From NCBI RefSeq assembly GCF_000699445.3, contig NC_067199.1:31332402-31396401 (forward strand): a DNA stretch of 64,000 bases. The letters run 5' to 3'. The DNA is from Schistosoma haematobium. Taxonomy: Eukaryota > Platyhelminthes > Trematoda > Strigeidida > Schistosomatidae. A model generated the notes under the pieces. The model saw only the letters and a list, made by a program, of their open reading frames with translations, made no database searches and was not told where the DNA came from. Shown piece by piece: positions 37,070 through 49,709 of the stretch (position 1 is its first letter; every line of letters starts with the position of its first letter). Both the position numbers and the translations under genes were made by a program.

Positions 37070-37469
37070 ATATTAGAGTAAAGCCTGATGACGATCTAAT
37101 TTAATACAATTGTTCGCTTACATGTGTTGTTCAAATTTTCACAATGGGAATCTTTAATATTCTAAGATGAAACATATCACTGTAAATGAAAAGTATACTT
37201 TAACTCTTAATTTGTTTCTTTACAATAATATTAATGGTGACACTAGTAACAATAAAGATAATATTAAACGAAATTATTTGGCACCTTACACCGAAGGTTT
37301 TTTTCCTTTCGTCCATAATTCTATCCTATCTTCGTCACTAATACACTTTACAGTTTAATTCTAATTTCTATTTTCACAACTATTTCATTCTTAGATGTTT
37401 TGTTTTAAATGATTTATATGCATAAAATATGTGTACAATAAGTGTCACTCGATAGAAAAAAGGAAACAA

Positions 37470-37612
37470 TGGTGAAGATTTGTAGCTCAGGTGGATGATT
37501 TGGATGGAGTTTTGTTCTCTGAACTGGATGAAGTTTGTGCTGATGATGACGTTCAGAAGAACGATGAAAGCTCCACGACCAAACCATCCTGCTCAGAGAA
37601 CAAAACTCCATG
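37470..37612. repeat. Fold-back element with hammerhead variant, short copy
   Basis: Inverted ends GATGGAGTTTTGTTCTCTGA (37503) and TCAGAGAACAAAACTCCAT (37593) enclose one ribozyme-like segment. The outer GATTTGTAGCT is shared with the 17.4 kb copy of the family. Confidence 0.75.
37534..37579 (+). ncRNA. Small hammerhead variant with AGCT stem III
   Basis: CTGATGA at 37540, stem II CGTTC with loop AGAA and GAACG, then GAAAGCTC at 37566-37573. TTGTG before and CACGA after pair as stem I. Stem III is only the palindrome AGCT. This is the same design as at 17.3 kb, and both keep all core bases although the surrounding element has diverged. Confidence 0.62.
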
Positions 37613-38257
37613 AAAGAAAGGAAACAATATCATTCATGTAACATCTTATCAATAAAATCATACCTATTGTTGGTTCTTCCAACAAAATAAATTCTTCTCT
37701 TTTGTTTTTTCATTTTAAATTATGCAATTTTTCTGAGTAGAAATACTACCTACAGACTATTATATTTATTCATTTATCTCTGTTTATATAAGGACATTTC
37801 AAAGTTAACGTAGATGAAATTTGTCTAGCACATATCAATCTGACGTTTTTTTTCAAAACAAAAGTACAACACAACCAAAGTGATCAATTAATTTTAACAA
37901 ATCAAAACAAAAAACAAACAAGGAAACAAACAAAAAACTACTTTAGCTGCTAAGAAACAATGTTTCTATTTAAAAATAACTCCTGACACTTTTACAAATG
38001 ACGGGAAAATAGAACATCGAAAACGAGTTAAATAATCAATCATTACGAACGAAAAAAAAACACTAAGAAAACGTTCAAAAGATAAGTAATGTTAAATTTC
38101 TATTTGTATTATTATTTTACTCATTTTTCAGGTCAATGTTTTTCTATATTTCGAGTACTTGTGTATGATTGTGTGCAGACGATTACACTGTCTATCCGTT
38201 ATTCATACATTTCTTTCAGTTTGAAGAAATATAATCAAAATAGATTAAAATGAAAAT

Positions 38258-38504
38258 TATCAGTATGGGGGTTGTGGAGATTGTTAAGTTTTTTATTAAG
38301 ATCATGAATCAATTGATGTTAGACCACTGTTGGAAACCTGGAAGCACTGGACGGCCGTTTTGTCCTAGTATGGGTTCGAATCTTGCGGGGAGCGGGATCG
38401 TGGATGCGCACTGCTGTGGAGTCCCATACTAGGACGAAACGGCCGTCCAGTGCTTCCAGGTTTCCAACAGTGGTCTAACATCAATTGATTCATGATCCTA
38501 ATCA
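38258..38504. repeat. SINE-B fold-back copy with perfect 12-bp target-site duplication
   Basis: TAAAATGAAAAT at 38246-38257 recurs at 38505-38516. Minus tail plus the first hammerhead half joins a plus unit beginning at box B (GGGTTCGAATC), giving a hairpin with arms of roughly 100 bp. The plus hammerhead has perfect stems and GTC, but the core reads CTGTGGAG (A6 changed to T), expected to abolish cleavage. Confidence 0.9.
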
Positions 38505-39021
38505 TAAAATGAAAATGTTATAACTAAAAACAAACACAGAGTTGAGGATCTCTCGGAATAGACAAAACTTTATAAATAATACGTCATACATTGATTTTTC
38601 TAATCTCGCTTACCAATTATTATTTTAATTATTTATGAAGTGTGAAAGATGTAGAATAAACAACATGTAAAAAGGAAAAAACAAACATATGTTTAGACAA
38701 AATAACATTTGGCAGTGATCGATTGGTTACTCAGTTCTCATTCTACCTTGTATATTGAGGCATTTTCAGTTCTTTGTATATATATGTATATACCAAGATT
38801 GTTGTATTATGATGGAAAATCTCATGTTACTATTAAACATTATTTTAATTTGATCATAAACATGACTGATTTGATGCAGGTATTCAGTCACCTTATTAAA
38901 AAAATGGAAATTTGAACAGGAAATCATTTCATACTATAGGAAGAGAGGATAGTGAAATATTTTTTGTGATCTGATAACATGGACAATATAAATGTAAACT
39001 GTGAGTTAAGATATCATTAGG

Positions 39022-39311
39022 TGAGACTATAATTTATGGATGAACCAATCAGATTTATGATAACAGATCTTGGATTTTGGCGAGAAATTTACTTACCCAT
39101 TTGACCAAATAGCGTCTTGAGATTTTAGCTGATGTCAGTTCGTTGTGAAAAACCGTCAATCTAGTTCCTAACCCTAACCATCAATTGTGAATCACAGTTC
39201 TTATTCTCCAAACTGCTTTATAACACTCATTTAACCCTAGTAATTAGGTAGATACTCTCAAGGTCACTTTGGTGTTGCTTAAAGGTCGTTCATAAGTTAT
39301 AATTTCATCTG
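39022..39311. mobile_element. Non-autonomous TIR element, copy 2
   Basis: TGAGACTATAATTTATGGATG at the start, inverse-related TTCATAAGTTATAATTTCATC at the end. The internal sequence is shared with 19.6 and 42.6 kb, with CCTAACCCTAACCATCAATTG in the middle. This copy is the longest (about 290 bp). No protein coding. Confidence 0.75.
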
Positions 39312-42249
39312 TCGTTAAAGAGAAATGATAGTTACTTATCAAATTTTATGAAATGTATTACCATCTTACAGAATAGTATCCGTTGGTTTTGTAAGGTGAG
39401 AATGAGATTTCATAAATTTTATAAGTAAAGTAGTAAAAATGTTTACATGCTTACCTTCTAAACCAAATCATTTGTCTATTTATAATCTTTCTCTGATATG
39501 TATTTTGAAAGCAGATGATCTAAAGGATATGAAGAGAGCTACTGACAGGATAGAACTATACTTCACGAATACAAAAACCAATTTGCCGCCTTTCATTGTA
39601 GGGTAAAATAAAAGACATACACTTGATTTAAGTTCCAAGTTGTTTATCCACGTTAGGTTTTCCTAGACTGAAAAATATTATATCGTCGTTATACGTATTA
39701 AAATATCTACTGCTTCACTAAAAACGTTTTTCAAATTTCTTTTGTTTAATGATCACCCTTATAATTTATGGTTATTATTCTTAATGAATCGGTGAAAGAC
39801 TGGGAACCACCGGAAAATTCCTTCAATTTATTAACCTGTTTCTAAAAGTCCATATATAATATTGGTTATCGTTACACACAATATATGTGTATTACTACTA
39901 ATACTTTGTTCTTTTTCAGGCTATTGTCAAATACTGCAGTATTAACTAACCTCATACATAATTTTCACTGTATTAAGGACATTATTTGAGTGAATTCTTT
40001 CTCGTACTATTCAAGTGTTTCTATTGTTTTGGATCTAAAAATCTCATAAATTAATTGTGAAATTAAGTTGCATCTTATGAACATTTACAAATAGCACTTA
40101 GCATAATTTATGATACTTGTTTTTGAGTTAGTAAATTTCCATCAATAATATTATTATTCGTATGCAATTATTTTTGGTCCAGGACAATTAGACTGTGAGG
40201 TAGACGTGATTGCGTTGGTAGATCTTACTTTACTGATACTGTGTGCAAGTGATAGCCCGTTTTCTGATATCGGCTCAGATCTTGGACCACTCAAAACTTT
40301 CAGCTATACGTTTTACAGAAGCTTTTATACCTAGGTATGACAATTAATGAAGGTGCTGTAAATTTTTTTGCTTCGTTCTTATTCTGGCAAATCAGAGTAT
40401 AATATCTATGTAGACTTTGCACATAATGGTTGAATTTCAAGATGAAATAGGAATGCTTCGGAAAGTTAAGTTAGATTTTTTTACACAACCTTGTAGGCTT
40501 GTTTCGTATAGTTAAAGTTTAGCCACATCGTCAGTAATACAATTTTGTTGGATTACTGAGTTTATTTCTTGTCTAGATAGTGAATCCGCTAATTTATTTG
40601 TGTATCCATTGACGAATCTGATGTCAGTGGCGAATTGTGGGATGTGGTGTAGTTATCTAGTCTCATGAAGTTAGTGGTTATCCGAAGTGTCACTAAATGG
40701 GAAAAATGACTGTTTGTTAGGATAGTAAGCTGGATACTATGTAGATGACCAAATTGTCTGACAAAAAGCAAGATAGCCAGTAATTGAGGTTTAAAGTGCT
40801 ATAGCGTGTCTTTAATGTATCTAGAATCTTTTAAAAAAACATAAGAGGTGTAATTTTGTTTATTTATTCGTTGTTAATAAACTGCTTTCGCCGTACTTTG
40901 TACAGGATCTGAGTGCAAGGAGGAGCGGTTTTACATGACCAAACCATATGCCTGGTTTATGTTTTGGAGATTAATTTTACTAATCAATTATTTGTTGGGG
41001 TTCAAGGCTTTTCAACGAAACTGTCCGTGGGTGTAAAGCAGGCACATTAACTTCAGGCTATCTAATGGAAATACAATGGTGGTTATTTTCACTTTCATTC
41101 CATTTGTGAATCTATTATTATTTCGAATTTCACTAGTGTCCGTCGAGATTATATCTAAATGAAAGATTGTTTTAGATTTTCCTCAGTGACTATTTCGATT
41201 TTTACATTTCATTGGGAAACGATATATATAATCCACAAGAAACATTCAACTGGGTAATATGTCTTCATATGTGGATAAATCTATACACTACTGTAACTAG
41301 ACTAATAAAAACCTTAATAGTGACATCATAACATTAAACGAAACATTTGATTAATAAGTATTTTCGAAAAGATGCTATAACATATAGAATTTGATGGATA
41401 TTGTTTAATGAAATATGCATGATTCACACAAATAGCAATCAATAAATCAAAGAAAGAATGATGTAGTTAAACATGCTATTACCAGAGTACTTTTCTGCTA
41501 GCATTGGCTTAGTGAAAAAAGAAAACTATAGGGAGATTTTCAAAATATTTTCCACAAAAAAATATTCCTTCTATCCAGTGATAATAATAAATGTGTCCTT
41601 TTTTTGTTCAGAGAAGAAAACAGTAAGTGAACTAATAAGCTGAAAAATGAATAATTGATGTTTCTTTTCTATACATTTTATTCTGTTATTACATTAACTA
41701 GAAACAAAACTAGATTAAGTCCAGTTGTTTATCTTGTTCTTTTTTTTGAGAGAGAGAGAGAACACCCACAGAAAAATTCATTTCCGGTCTTTTTTTCATT
41801 TTAACCAGATGAATAAATCTGTTTCATAATGAAAAGTTTTTATTTTAGAATTTTCAGTACTTGTTACCCTAATAATATTCTTTGTAAAGTTCAACTATAT
41901 CAGAAGTTATAAAATAATTATCGAAAGCATCCAACAGTAAATGTGTCATCTTTTAGTAAATTAACTGAATTTTGATAAACCTGTCAACTAGTTTCAATTT
42001 ATTTATTTAAATGTAGTAAGATTATTAGACGAATTAACCAGATTTTATTCAATGGCTGTATAATAAATGATCAATGGCAAGGATTTTCCAAATCAGTATA
42101 AAATATCTCTTCAGTGCTCTCTGATGTCAGATGGTTTTCCAAATGACATTGGTTATGTAGAGAACGAGAACATAAGTGGGGACAATCGAATGCATTTGAA
42201 CACAAAATTACAGAACATCTTAGTAAAATCTGAGAACAATACAGTGAAT
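39312..42249. other. AT-rich intronic stretch, nothing recognised
   Basis: Searched by eye for exons, ribozyme cores and the repeat families seen elsewhere without success. The region 40190-41100 is slightly less AT-rich but shows no long frame. A (GA)n run of about six units is at 41750. Confidence 0.35.
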
Positions 42250-42420
42250 ACTTTATTTGAAAAAATTCCATTAATTATTTCAGACTTCATTGTTCCTGCA
42301 TTTCCATGCTAATTGCTTTCTGTTCCCGTTCTTTTCTTCTCGATGTTCTCGACCTTCTGCTACCAGACATTATATTCCTGACTGGCCTGTTATACTACTT
42401 ATGTCGACGTAAGTAGCACA
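42250..42420 (+). repeat. Fragment of the repeat found at 15.1 kb
   Basis: ATTTCAGACTTCATTGTTC, TGCATTTCCA, AATTGCTTTCTGTTC, TTCCTGAC and TACTACTTATGTCGACGTAAG match the minus strand of 15075-15250 in order. The open frame 42067-42312 runs into this repeat, so it is not good evidence for a host exon. Confidence 0.6.
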
Positions 42421-42556
42421 TACCACATGTATACTTATCATAAAAAATGAAATATATTCAGCTTATTAAATTTTTAAGATACAGGTGAATTTGAAAATTT
42501 TCAGTGAGAAAATAAGCACCATACTAATGCATATTTCAATTCTTCTTGTAAAATGT

Positions 42557-42791
42557 GCGGACGAACCAATAAGATTTACGATATGAGGTCTTGGATTTCA
42601 GCGTGCGATTCATTCATCTACTTAGCTAAACAGCGTTTTGACATTACAGCTGATGTCATTTCGTGATGAAGACCCTAAATCATTTTCCTAACCCTAACCA
42701 TTGAATGTAAGCCATAATCCTGATTCCTCACATTGGTTTAAAACCATCACTTAAACATCTCTCATAGGTTTTCCATAAATTATAGTCTCAC
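42557..42791. mobile_element. Non-autonomous TIR element, copy 3 (left end truncated)
   Basis: Starts GGACGAACCAATAAGATTTAC without the outer TIR. The right end TCCATAAATTATAGTCTCAC is complete. The internal CCTAACCCTAACCATTG region aligns with copy 2. Confidence 0.72.
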
Positions 42792-44539
42792 TTAAGTATC
42801 TATTAATATTAGATCAAAAGTATTTGTTTTCCATTCCGAACGTAGTTAAAAAAAATGAGAAAATTATGAAAGCTTAATCCATGAAGAATAATACATTACT
42901 TAGAATGTTTACAAGAAAATGCTGAATTATTTATGAATCACTATGCCGAGAAATAGTTACATTACTAATGTAAGATGAATAATAAATTGAAATGCTTAGG
43001 TGAAACAAAACACATCATACTAACGACAGATTATGAGTGAAATTTCATCCAGTGAACGCTTGTAACATTTCCGAAAAATTTATTTCATTATTGTATAGCA
43101 GATTAAAAGTTAGAGACATCAAGTGTTTCTCCTCATGTCATGTGTTTAAATAAAACTAAAACACGACCACAACGTTTTTATCAGACAAAATCGATTCTTC
43201 ATTTTGTCGTATACTACAAACAACCTCTGATAGTTACAAGTAGCTAAAAGCATTTGAATTTTAGAATTAAACCAGAAATTTGATCATTTATCACTGAACA
43301 AGCATGTGTGGGCATGACAACAAGCTGGAATATAATTTAAGCAATAAGCTTTAGCCAGTGAATTCAAAATGATTATAAAATTTTTGAAAAATGGCCTTAA
43401 AGAATAGTTAAACGAATATATATCTACATATATATGTATCCAATAAGTGTTGATTAACATGTGAGAAATTCTATACTTGGTTTATCCTATAATCCACTGA
43501 CGAACTTCATCCTATGACACTGACAAGTATCCTATAAAGTTTAATATTATTAAGTGAGGATTTTTATTCATTATTTTACAAAAAATAGTTTTAATATTTA
43601 TCTCCTTCTTATGAGTTAATAAACTTTCATTTTTTTTTATTACGGAGAGTGTTGAGTAAACTTCAAAGTGCTGAGATATCCGATAAATGAGAGTGTTATT
43701 ACGTCATGCATTTTATGGTGCCACGAAATTCATCTCATAAGTGAAATGTTATTATATATTCGGTAAGAACTATGCACAGTATACAATTGAGAATAAATGA
43801 GCACTTTTAATAGCACTGTCCAATGCACAAACTGGGGAAGCCGCTTTATTAAAATTAATTTATTTTGTTAAGACACTGGTATTCTTAGAATAAAACGGAA
43901 ACATTGGGAAGTTATCGAATAATTCTTTTTTCATTCTAGAGCAATGTCTTTGCTTGATAACCTAGTCGAAACATTCAAAATTAAATACAATGTATTCCGT
44001 ATTCTTTTAAATCATAAACGTTTCTAAACAAACATGACCAAATGTGCTATTCATAAGGACAATGGAAAACATGGTACTTCATTATGCTAAATAACAATTT
44101 GATTTCATGCAGACAGGACATGATCTGTTGGGTAAAAAATAACAACTGTTACTTGGAATGAATTTAAGAAAAACAGAATTAACAAGTACTCAATAGTATG
44201 TATTGGATATTAATAATTAAACAGATCAATGATCCAGTGTTCATAAAAGTTAGAGTATCATCACCGGATTGTGAATGAAAATTTAGCTTATTTTATTCGG
44301 AATAATTTACAGATACGATGTATTAGTTTCACTGATAGGACTTTCTTATCTGGTTAATGATAGCAGTCATCTGAACTGCAAAAGATAAAAAAAGGATGAT
44401 TTTATTGCTATGAATAATGAACTTAAACACTGACATGAAGCAAGTTACGCTGTAAGTTTCAAACTGTTAAAAAGTTAAGTCGTCATGATTTTAAAGTATC
44501 ACTGGATGAAATAATTGGTATATATATTCTTATAATTAA

Positions 44540-44755
44540 AAAAATATTATATCCCAACGAGTAGAAAATTGTGTTTCTGACATTTCGTGACTTATTGTAA
44601 GCCACCTCTTAAAAGTAAATAAGTAACCAACATTAATTTAACACAAGTTTAAATAGTACTATTTATTTACTCTGAGGAAGTGACTTACATTGAGTCACGA
44701 AGCGTCGAAAATACAATTTTTTATTAATTTTCTACCCAATGCTCAATTTATTTGA
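44540..44755. repeat. Fold-back element related to the 13.4 kb palindrome, with hammerhead variants
   Basis: Diverged inverted arms around a spacer of about 60 bp. The right arm on the plus strand reads CTGAGGA, stem II GTGACTTA/TGAGTCAC, GAAGCGTC. The left arm on the minus strand is more decayed but ends GAAATGTC. The outer sequence ACCCAATGCTCAATTTATT also occurs (inverted) next to the 13.4 kb element at 13325-13342, so the element extends beyond the hairpin. Confidence 0.72.
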
Positions 44756-44825
44756 AACTATCAAGTCCAAGCTTCGTATTGATACGTATTTCTTAAATAA
44801 GTTCAAAATGAAGTAACATAGCTGA

Positions 44826-44979
44826 TAAGCAAAGATCGATAGTGTCCAGCAGTGGAATCCAAGACGCGCGTTTCATCCTATTTGGGACTCGTCAGCTGGA
44901 TGTACCTGCATGAGACTGACCAATTTCAGTCCCAAATAACAATGGGAAAATACAAGTAAAACAACATCAAGTGAATCTG
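44826..44979. repeat. Sm-alpha fold-back copy with perfect 11-bp target-site duplication
   Basis: AACATAGCTGA at 44815-44825 recurs at 44980-44990. A minus part containing the hammerhead joins, at GACTGA, a plus tail (CAATTTCAGTC, CAATGGGAAAATACAAG, ATCAAGTGAA). The tRNA-like head is absent. The join point is the same as in the 53.7 kb copy, with about 20 bp deleted beside it. Confidence 0.9.
44854..44903 (-). ncRNA. Sm-alpha hammerhead ribozyme, nearly intact
   Basis: Minus strand: stem I ATCCAG/TTGGAT (one G-U), CTGACGAG, stem II GTCC/GGAT, GAAAC, GCGC, triplet GTC. The only weak points are the G-U closing pair of stem II and the G-U in stem I. All catalytic bases are present. Confidence 0.88.
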
Positions 44980-45692
44980 AACATAGCTGACAGTTTCATT
45001 GTTTTCATTAATTATTATGATATCTGATAAATATTTTCGTTGCTATGTTATTTATTTAAGCATTGTTCATCAGTATTTATATACTATCGTAAATACAATG
45101 TAATAATTTCGATTTAGGTTTAAATGAATGTGTATAAGCTTGTAAATGTTATGATAATGACTATATCATTTTCAAGAGAAATTTTAACAAATATACATAG
45201 ACATATACTCAGAGTTTGTTTTTTATAGCTAGAATAATCAAATAAGGGATTATAATAGGGTTAAGTCAGAATAATTTACTGTAGTAATTCAGCTGTAAGA
45301 TGAATCTGGACTGATAACTGTTGAATATACTTCCCAAATAATCTAGAGAAAATAAAGTCTGAACATTTATTTATTACAATGCACTATTATGATACGAATA
45401 CATTATTGTATTATTTATTTATGTTTTCAAAACTGTTGTTCAAGCTGTGGTTATTGGTCATTATCAAGAACCGAACTATTTTTAATGTTTGGTTCTAACG
45501 TATAAGAAAATCATTGTAGATTATTATATGTCTTGTTTGTGCCTATTATTATCTGTTAATTTCAATGTTTTGTAAAAAGAGTAAAAATCAGGATTTATTA
45601 TTCCATGTATCCGGTAGATATATGGAAAATGTTTATTCTTGATTTTTCTTACTAATTGAATTTAATTCGCAAATGAATTTATATTTTATTCG

Positions 45693-45903
45693 TTGAATTC
45701 ATGAGTTAATTGAAGCTAGATCACCATGGAAAACTTGAAAGCACTGGATGGCCGTTTCGTCCTACTATGCGACTCCTCAGCAGTGCGCATCCACGATCCA
45801 GCCCCTCGCGAGATTCGAACCCAGGACCTATCAGTCTCGCACGTAAACGCTTTACCTCTAAACCACTGAGCCAGTCGGCGTCCAACGGCGTTAATGTCTA
45901 ACT
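45693..45903 (-). repeat. SINE-B single-orientation copy
   Basis: Minus unit with tail, hammerhead (45737-45786: CTGAGGAG and CGAAAC intact, triplet ATC, second stem III pair C against A) and a well-preserved tRNA-like head (box B complement GATTCGAACCC, box A complement CCACTGAGCCA). It stops after GTCTAACTTCAAC. Open frames on both strands here are repeat artefacts. Confidence 0.82.
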
Positions 45904-46052
45904 TCAACTAACAATAATAATTTAATCATTCTATGAGAGGCACAGTTTTATTTATTTTATTGGTAATTTCTTCTATTATTTAGAGTAATTATTTGATGAA
46001 TAAAACTAGATGCTCATTACTTTGTAAGCAGTGATAGATAGTGCCTATCAGT

Positions 46053-46102
46053 GGAATCCAGGACGCGCGCTTCGTCCTATTTAGGACTCGTCAGCTGGAT
46101 GT
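46053..46102 (-). ncRNA. Sm-alpha hammerhead ribozyme
   Basis: Minus strand: stem I ATCCAG/CTGGAT perfect, CTGACGAG, stem II GTCCT/AGGAC, GAAGC, GCGC, GTC. The only core change is A15.1 to G, making a G-U with U16.1, which may reduce activity. Confidence 0.88.
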
Positions 46103-46406
46103 ACATTCATCTCAGAGTTGATGTTCACTCTGGGACTGGAACCCAGTACCATTCGCCCCAAACGCCATCGCGTTATCCACTCAGCTACTGAGTCCTGATA
46201 GCCACTTGCCTGTGCAATGGGGTGAATTTGAATTCACTTGGCATTGTTTGGCTTGTATCTTCCCATTGAGGTTTAAGACTGCGATTGATCAGTCTGTTAT
46301 TGGTATATGTGCATACTGTGCGTATGCTTCGATATTACCTTAATTCACAAGCGAATAGCACTAGTTTTGAGTCCCAGAGTGAACATCAACTTGAAGATGC
46401 AGGTAC

Positions 46407-46452
46407 CTACATCTGACGAGTCCCAAATAGGATGAAACACGCGTCCTAGATT
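46407..46452 (+). ncRNA. Sm-alpha hammerhead ribozyme, stem I broken
   Basis: Core CTGACGAG at 46413, stem II with a G-U, GAAAC, loop ACGC, GTC at 46442. Stem I (CTACAT against CTAGAT) hardly pairs, so cleavage is unlikely. Confidence 0.82.
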
Positions 46453-46719
46453 CCACTGATAGCCACTATCCATCATTGCTTACAAATAGTTTGTGAATTA
46501 AGGTAATATCGAGGTATACGCACAGTATGCACATATGCCAATAACAGAGTGATCAATTGCAGTCTTAAACCTCAAACAATACCAAGTGAGCCCATTATTT
46601 TGATTTATAAATATGGAACTTCCAATCATGAATTATTGTAAACGTGGATGTTAAATTTAAATGAAAGATACATATTTCATAAGTTACATCATAAAAACCC
46701 AATATTTATTACTATACTA

Positions 46720-46722
<3 letters not shown>

Positions 46723-46770
<48 letters not shown>
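46723..46770. repeat. (TA)n microsatellite
   Basis: Uninterrupted alternating TA of about 48 bp. Confidence 0.97.
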
Positions 46771-46774
<4 letters not shown>

Positions 46775-47204
46775 CAAGCTTTCTTTATCGCTTATATCAC
46801 CCACAAGTTAGAAAAAAACTATGGAAAAAAAATGTTCAGGCATTCAAAAATGATTCAGCCAAAAAATCCTCGGGAATAAATAAACCTCATAGGAATTTAC
46901 CCACTGGCAAATGTCCTAGTTTTTTTTTAATGTATGTAAAGATATTTAGATTATGCAAATTTTTGTTAATATTTTAATTTTAATTAAATTACAATGACAA
47001 AAATTCATTTGAAAAATCTGGTTGGTTTTTATCAATTAATTTTCTATTTTCTACTGGAAAATAGTTTTATTCATATTGAAATATTGAACTATTCAATAAT
47101 CACACTTTGATTCATTGTTTTTTTTAGCTTATTTACATGTTTGTTTGTGTTACTGTAATCATGTGTATTTCAAATTTTAATGTGCATTTTAGGTTTTAAA
47201 CATT

Positions 47205-47825
47205 TTATATCCAGTAAAAACCTTTACATATCTGGGAAGCATCATTGATGAACACGATGGATTTGATACAGATGTGAAGGCGTGGATCGAAAAAGCAAGA
47301 GCAACATATCTATAATTGAAGAACATCTGGAACTCAAAACAATTGTCAACCAAGACTAAAGTCAGAATTTTCAATACAAATGTTAAGACAGTTCTACTGT
47401 ATGGTGCGGAAACTTTGAGAACTACGAAAGTTATCATCCAGAAGATACAAGTGTTCAATAACAACTGTCTACAAAAAGTACTTCGGATCCGTTGACCAAA
47501 CAGTATTGGCAACAACATACTGTGGGAAAGAACAAATCAGATCCCAGTAGAGGAACAAATCAGGAAGAAGCGCTGGAAGTGTATACGTCACACATTAAGG
47601 AATGCACTCAACTGCGTCACAAGGCAAGCACCCACTTGGAATCCTCAAGGCCAAAGGAGGAGGAGAAGATCAAAGAACACATTACGTCAAGAAATGGAAA
47701 CAGACATGAGAAAAATGAACAAAAATTGGATAGAACTAGAAAGAAAGGCTCAGAACGGAGTGGATTGGAGAATGCTGGTCGGTGGCATATTCTCCATTGG
47801 GAGTAACAGGCGTAAGTAAGTAAGT
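47205..47825 (+). pseudogene. RTE-type retrotransposon, 5'-truncated 3' end
   Basis: Reading with a few stops and one frameshift: [60 protein letters not shown]. These are the segments after the reverse transcriptase of RTE-type elements, including the C-terminal region. The insertion ends in GTAAGTAAGTAAGTAA, the short-repeat tail typical of this class. Truncation before the RT active site is normal for such copies. Confidence 0.85.
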
Positions 47826-49709
47826 AATCCAGTTTTCAGCTCTACATTAATTTGATGAATAGGTACTTCCAGTCATTTTAGTGTGGTAGTATTTTAGTAT
47901 TAAATAAGAGATAGGGAGAACAATGAACTTATTATGCTCTTAAAAACTCACTGACAATCTTTGTATGACGATGTATTTTTACGTTAGTGTATCTATGTAA
48001 TTAGCATAATGGTAATCATAGCTTACTGAATTTATCGATAAAAATTGCATATAGTTATCTTTTAGAATGAAAATTCAGTGGAGACTAGTATATTTTTACG
48101 TTAATTTGTGCTATGGATATATATCAAGTGAGGAATCACTGAAAAGTAAGGAGAACTAGACAGCAGTGATAGCCGACGATTTTACGAGAGACCATATGCA
48201 AGATAAACATATCTAATTGAATAATCATTACGTTTTAACTGTTCAACCGAAATCCATTATTTCATATTTTCATTCTCCATTATTTTGCTTTATAGAGACA
48301 CACTGTCTAATGGGATTGATGAAATACGGTTTCATATCCAACTTATGTGACAGGATATTTCACTTGAACTTCAGTAATTAAGAACTTAATGCTTAATTGA
48401 GGGACTTATAGTTATTGATAATTTTTAGACAATTTTCACACATACATCATTACCTACATGATATAATGACTATAGAAAAATCAGATTGCTGTTTTGGTAA
48501 TTATTACCACATTCAGAATCCATTAAGTTTTACATTTAGATAGCAATGAAAAATGTACAATTTTTATTACTTTAAACTCAAAGTCTGTAATGTTACATTC
48601 CTCGAACTCCTGTTATTTATGCTTTGATTTAAACGTAACACTACGATTAAACTATCGTCTAATAAATTTATATGTGTTATAAAAAAGATTACGTTCCCGT
48701 GAATTACTGTGCACTGGTAGTGAAACATTTTAAGCACAATTATATTTTATTAATTTATCATTCAGAACTGATGTTAGCTCCGGAATCGCTGAAAATCTAA
48801 TATACTAGACAGCTGATTGAATTCGATCCAATTCGATGTACATTTTAATGTACCATGTCAAGCAATATTATTTCATGTTTGTTTCTTGAAAAACATATGG
48901 GATAAATTTAATAGTAGTTAGTTTAATAAGCAAGAAAATTTTGATTTGCTCCCTGCTTATAGACAGTATATTTTGAGGAAAATGTAGAACTCTTATTATT
49001 TACGACACAACATACTTTTAACTTGTGTGTTAATTCAGTAAAAAACAACAGCCATTCTAAAGCGATTAAGTAATCAGTACTTGGTTTTAAAATGCCAGTG
49101 CTTCGTTTATATAGATATAGTAAAAATTCTATGATGAGATGGATATTTTACTTTAAGTGCCTTCTGGAGTTATATCAAACGCGATGATCAATGGTAACTT
49201 CAAAACTTCTTTTACTGTGAACAGAAAATTTCAAGAAACATAAATTGTCAATAACAGTAACAAGATTGTCTTTGAGTTTCTTTGGATTAGAATAATTCGG
49301 AGCTTTATTGATTATCTGATATAAAACATTTATAACAGATATGTTCGTTTTAAGATCAGCGGTGAAAGTGATAAGAATCTTTTATCTTATTATTCAAGAT
49401 TGTCGTCTAGTAGCAAGCAAACACATTTAGATGATTGAAACATTAAAAAAGTTCATTACAATATTTACTAAATATGGATATAAAAATAAAGGATACATAT
49501 ATCATTGTAAAATAATTTTTAGCATAATGGAAGATTGTAACTATGTTGAGACTTAGTCGTTATCTTATTGGCCAGGTGAATTGAAGGTTTTGGCGTAACT
49601 TCATTATCATAGCTAAAGAATATTCAAATTTTAAGTTAGTGGTAATATAATAAGTAGCTTCTTAGTGATTTCGTATCAAAATTTAAATAATACTTTAAGT
49701 CCGATTAGA
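47826..49709. other. AT-rich intronic stretch between two RTE copies, nothing recognised
   Basis: No frame with domain support and no known repeat family was seen. Confidence 0.35.

Larger units (their letters stand above)
35822..37145 (+). mobile_element. Penelope-like element with inverted termini, carrying a nested SINE-B
   Basis: The left end (35822-35910: AAGCGAACAATTGTT, GATCGCCATCAGGC, TTTACTCTAATATACATG, CGAAAATGTT) is the inverse of the right end. The right end itself is split: AACATTTTCGTATAAATATTC at about 36640, then the SINE-B at 36675-37069, then TAAAGCCTGATGACGATC and ACAATTGTTCGCTTA up to about 37130. Between them lies the end of a PLE protein (36000-36290). The SINE-B target duplication lies within the right terminus, so it inserted later. 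Confidence 0.75.
46025..46590. repeat. Sm-alpha head-to-head pair: full minus monomer plus partial plus monomer
   Basis: From 46025 to about 46354 is a complete minus monomer with end, hammerhead, head (box A complement CCACTCAGCTACTG, box B region TGGAACCCAG), CCAAGTGAATT-like segment and the GTATGC segment. At ACAAGCG it turns into a plus fragment from the end of the head through a second hammerhead to ACCAAGTGAG. CTCATTACTTTG at 46013 and CCCATTATTTTG at 46591 (10 of 12 match) may be the target-site duplication. Confidence 0.85.

Noticed and set aside
42067..42312. 81-codon open frame as a host exon
   Set aside because: Its 3' half is a dispersed repeat shared with 15.1 kb, and no splice-site pair or domain supports it.
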